DNA from: Spirochaetia bacterium UBA5368
Lineage (GTDB): Bacteria; Spirochaetota; UBA4802; UBA5368
Assembly (NCBI GenBank): GCA_002407865.1
Contig: DHPI01000008.1
Location: 1,672-16,214 of the forward strand
Direction: 5' to 3'
DNA: 14,543 bases
Part shown: positions 14,325 to 14,543 of the stretch, in pieces
How positions within the stretch are numbered: position 1 is the first letter of the stretch
Layout: the number at the start of each line of letters is the position of its first letter
The notes under the pieces: generated by a model
Databases searched by the model: none
What the model saw: only the letters and a program-made list of their open reading frames with translations
Told to the model about the DNA's origin: nothing
Made by a program: the position numbers and the translations under genes

Positions 14325-14343
14325 AAAGACGTGTCGCGTCTTT
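14325..14343. promoter_or_regulatory. Operator-like inverted repeat in the leader of the fusion gene
   Basis: AAAGACG (14325-14331) and CGTCTTT (14337-14343) form a perfect 7-bp inverted repeat with a 5-bp spacer, 27 bp upstream of the fusion-gene start. A second perfect palindrome, AATGTACATT, is at 14352-14361. On the minus strand a weak GTGACA ... TAAAGA pair (18-bp spacing) overlaps both, so these could be control sites over a promoter. Confidence 0.35.
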
Positions 14344-14361
14344 ACAAGGGAAATGTACATT

Positions 14362-14543
14362 ATGTCACGCCCTTATGGACATTGTCGTCATTATGATCGT
14401 GTATTATTAGCAATTTCCCGTGAATTTCGCCCGGCATGAACAACTGACGAAGCGCACATGGAATGTCGCATCGGCGCGGATCAGTGGCGTATGCTGCGCC
14501 ATCCACGCGTCCTGGCCAGGCGTTTGAGGCGCCTGTCGGGGTT
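14362..14543. other. Unassigned right end of the window
   Basis: No gene can be supported in these 182 bases. A minus-strand frame is open from the right edge to a TAA at 14360-14362 (about 60 codons), and a plus-strand ATG at 14458 opens a frame running off the edge with an arginine-rich product and no ribosome-binding site. Either might be the end or start of a neighbouring gene. The GC-rich tail has a 6-bp hairpin, CAGGCG (14517-14522) with CGCCTG (14530-14535), and a palindromic CCTGGCCAGG (14511-14520). Confidence 0.3.

Noticed and set aside
14458..14543. Integron-type attC site, tRNA or the start of an arginine-rich gene at the right end
   Set aside because: The short hairpins lack attC core sites, and there is no cloverleaf or TTCGA-type T-loop. 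The plus frame has no ribosome-binding site and is too short to judge.

Overview
The window comes from a bacterial chromosome of moderate GC content (about half by eye) with AT-rich intergenic gaps. It contains no mobile element, RNA gene or CRISPR array. No lineage marker is decisive. The enzyme set points to an anaerobe: a Re-citrate-synthase-type DRE-TIM enzyme, an FMN alpha-hydroxyacid oxidase subfamily that I associate with clostridia and other anaerobes, and a DUF362 protein. A spirochaete-, clostridium- or deltaproteobacterium-like organism would fit, but this is inference.

Layout, left to right. (1) The 3' part of a cysteine-desulfurase-like class V aminotransferase enters from the left edge. 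(2) A short coiled-coil protein gene (1170-1478) runs into cutA (1493-1813, minus). The two convergent genes share a perfect palindrome that contains both stop codons. (3) A plus-strand pair follows, a PTS EIIA-type protein (2073-2531) and a CLC chloride channel/transporter with two CBS domains (2534-4348), only 2 nt apart. (4) leuS (4415-6886) has its own promoter-like palindrome upstream and a GC-rich hairpin downstream, facing a small minus-strand membrane protein (6950-7345). (5) A plus-strand two-gene operon encodes a Re-citrate-synthase-like enzyme carrying a C-terminal Cache sensor domain (7592-9409) and a DUF362 protein with an extra Cys-bearing C-terminal region (9414-10715). (6) On the minus strand lie an alpha/beta hydrolase (10990-11778) followed by a 73-aa unknown protein (10730-10951). 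(7) Furthest right is a 750-aa minus-strand gene (12046-14298) that joins an ATP-grasp ligase to an FMN-dependent alpha-hydroxyacid oxidase. The last 245 bases hold its leader and a stretch I cannot assign.

The best candidates for something undescribed are two unusual architectures. One is a cytosolic metabolic enzyme of the Re-citrate synthase type with a Cache ligand-sensing domain at its C-terminus, co-transcribed with a DUF362 protein. The other is the ATP-grasp/alpha-hydroxyacid-oxidase fusion with a four-cysteine cluster at the junction and a possible internal translation start. The tightly coupled EIIA-CLC pair is a third: a phosphorylatable regulator next to an anion channel whose proton-glutamate position reads as valine. 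Housekeeping genes (leuS, cutA, desulfurase) make up most of the rest.
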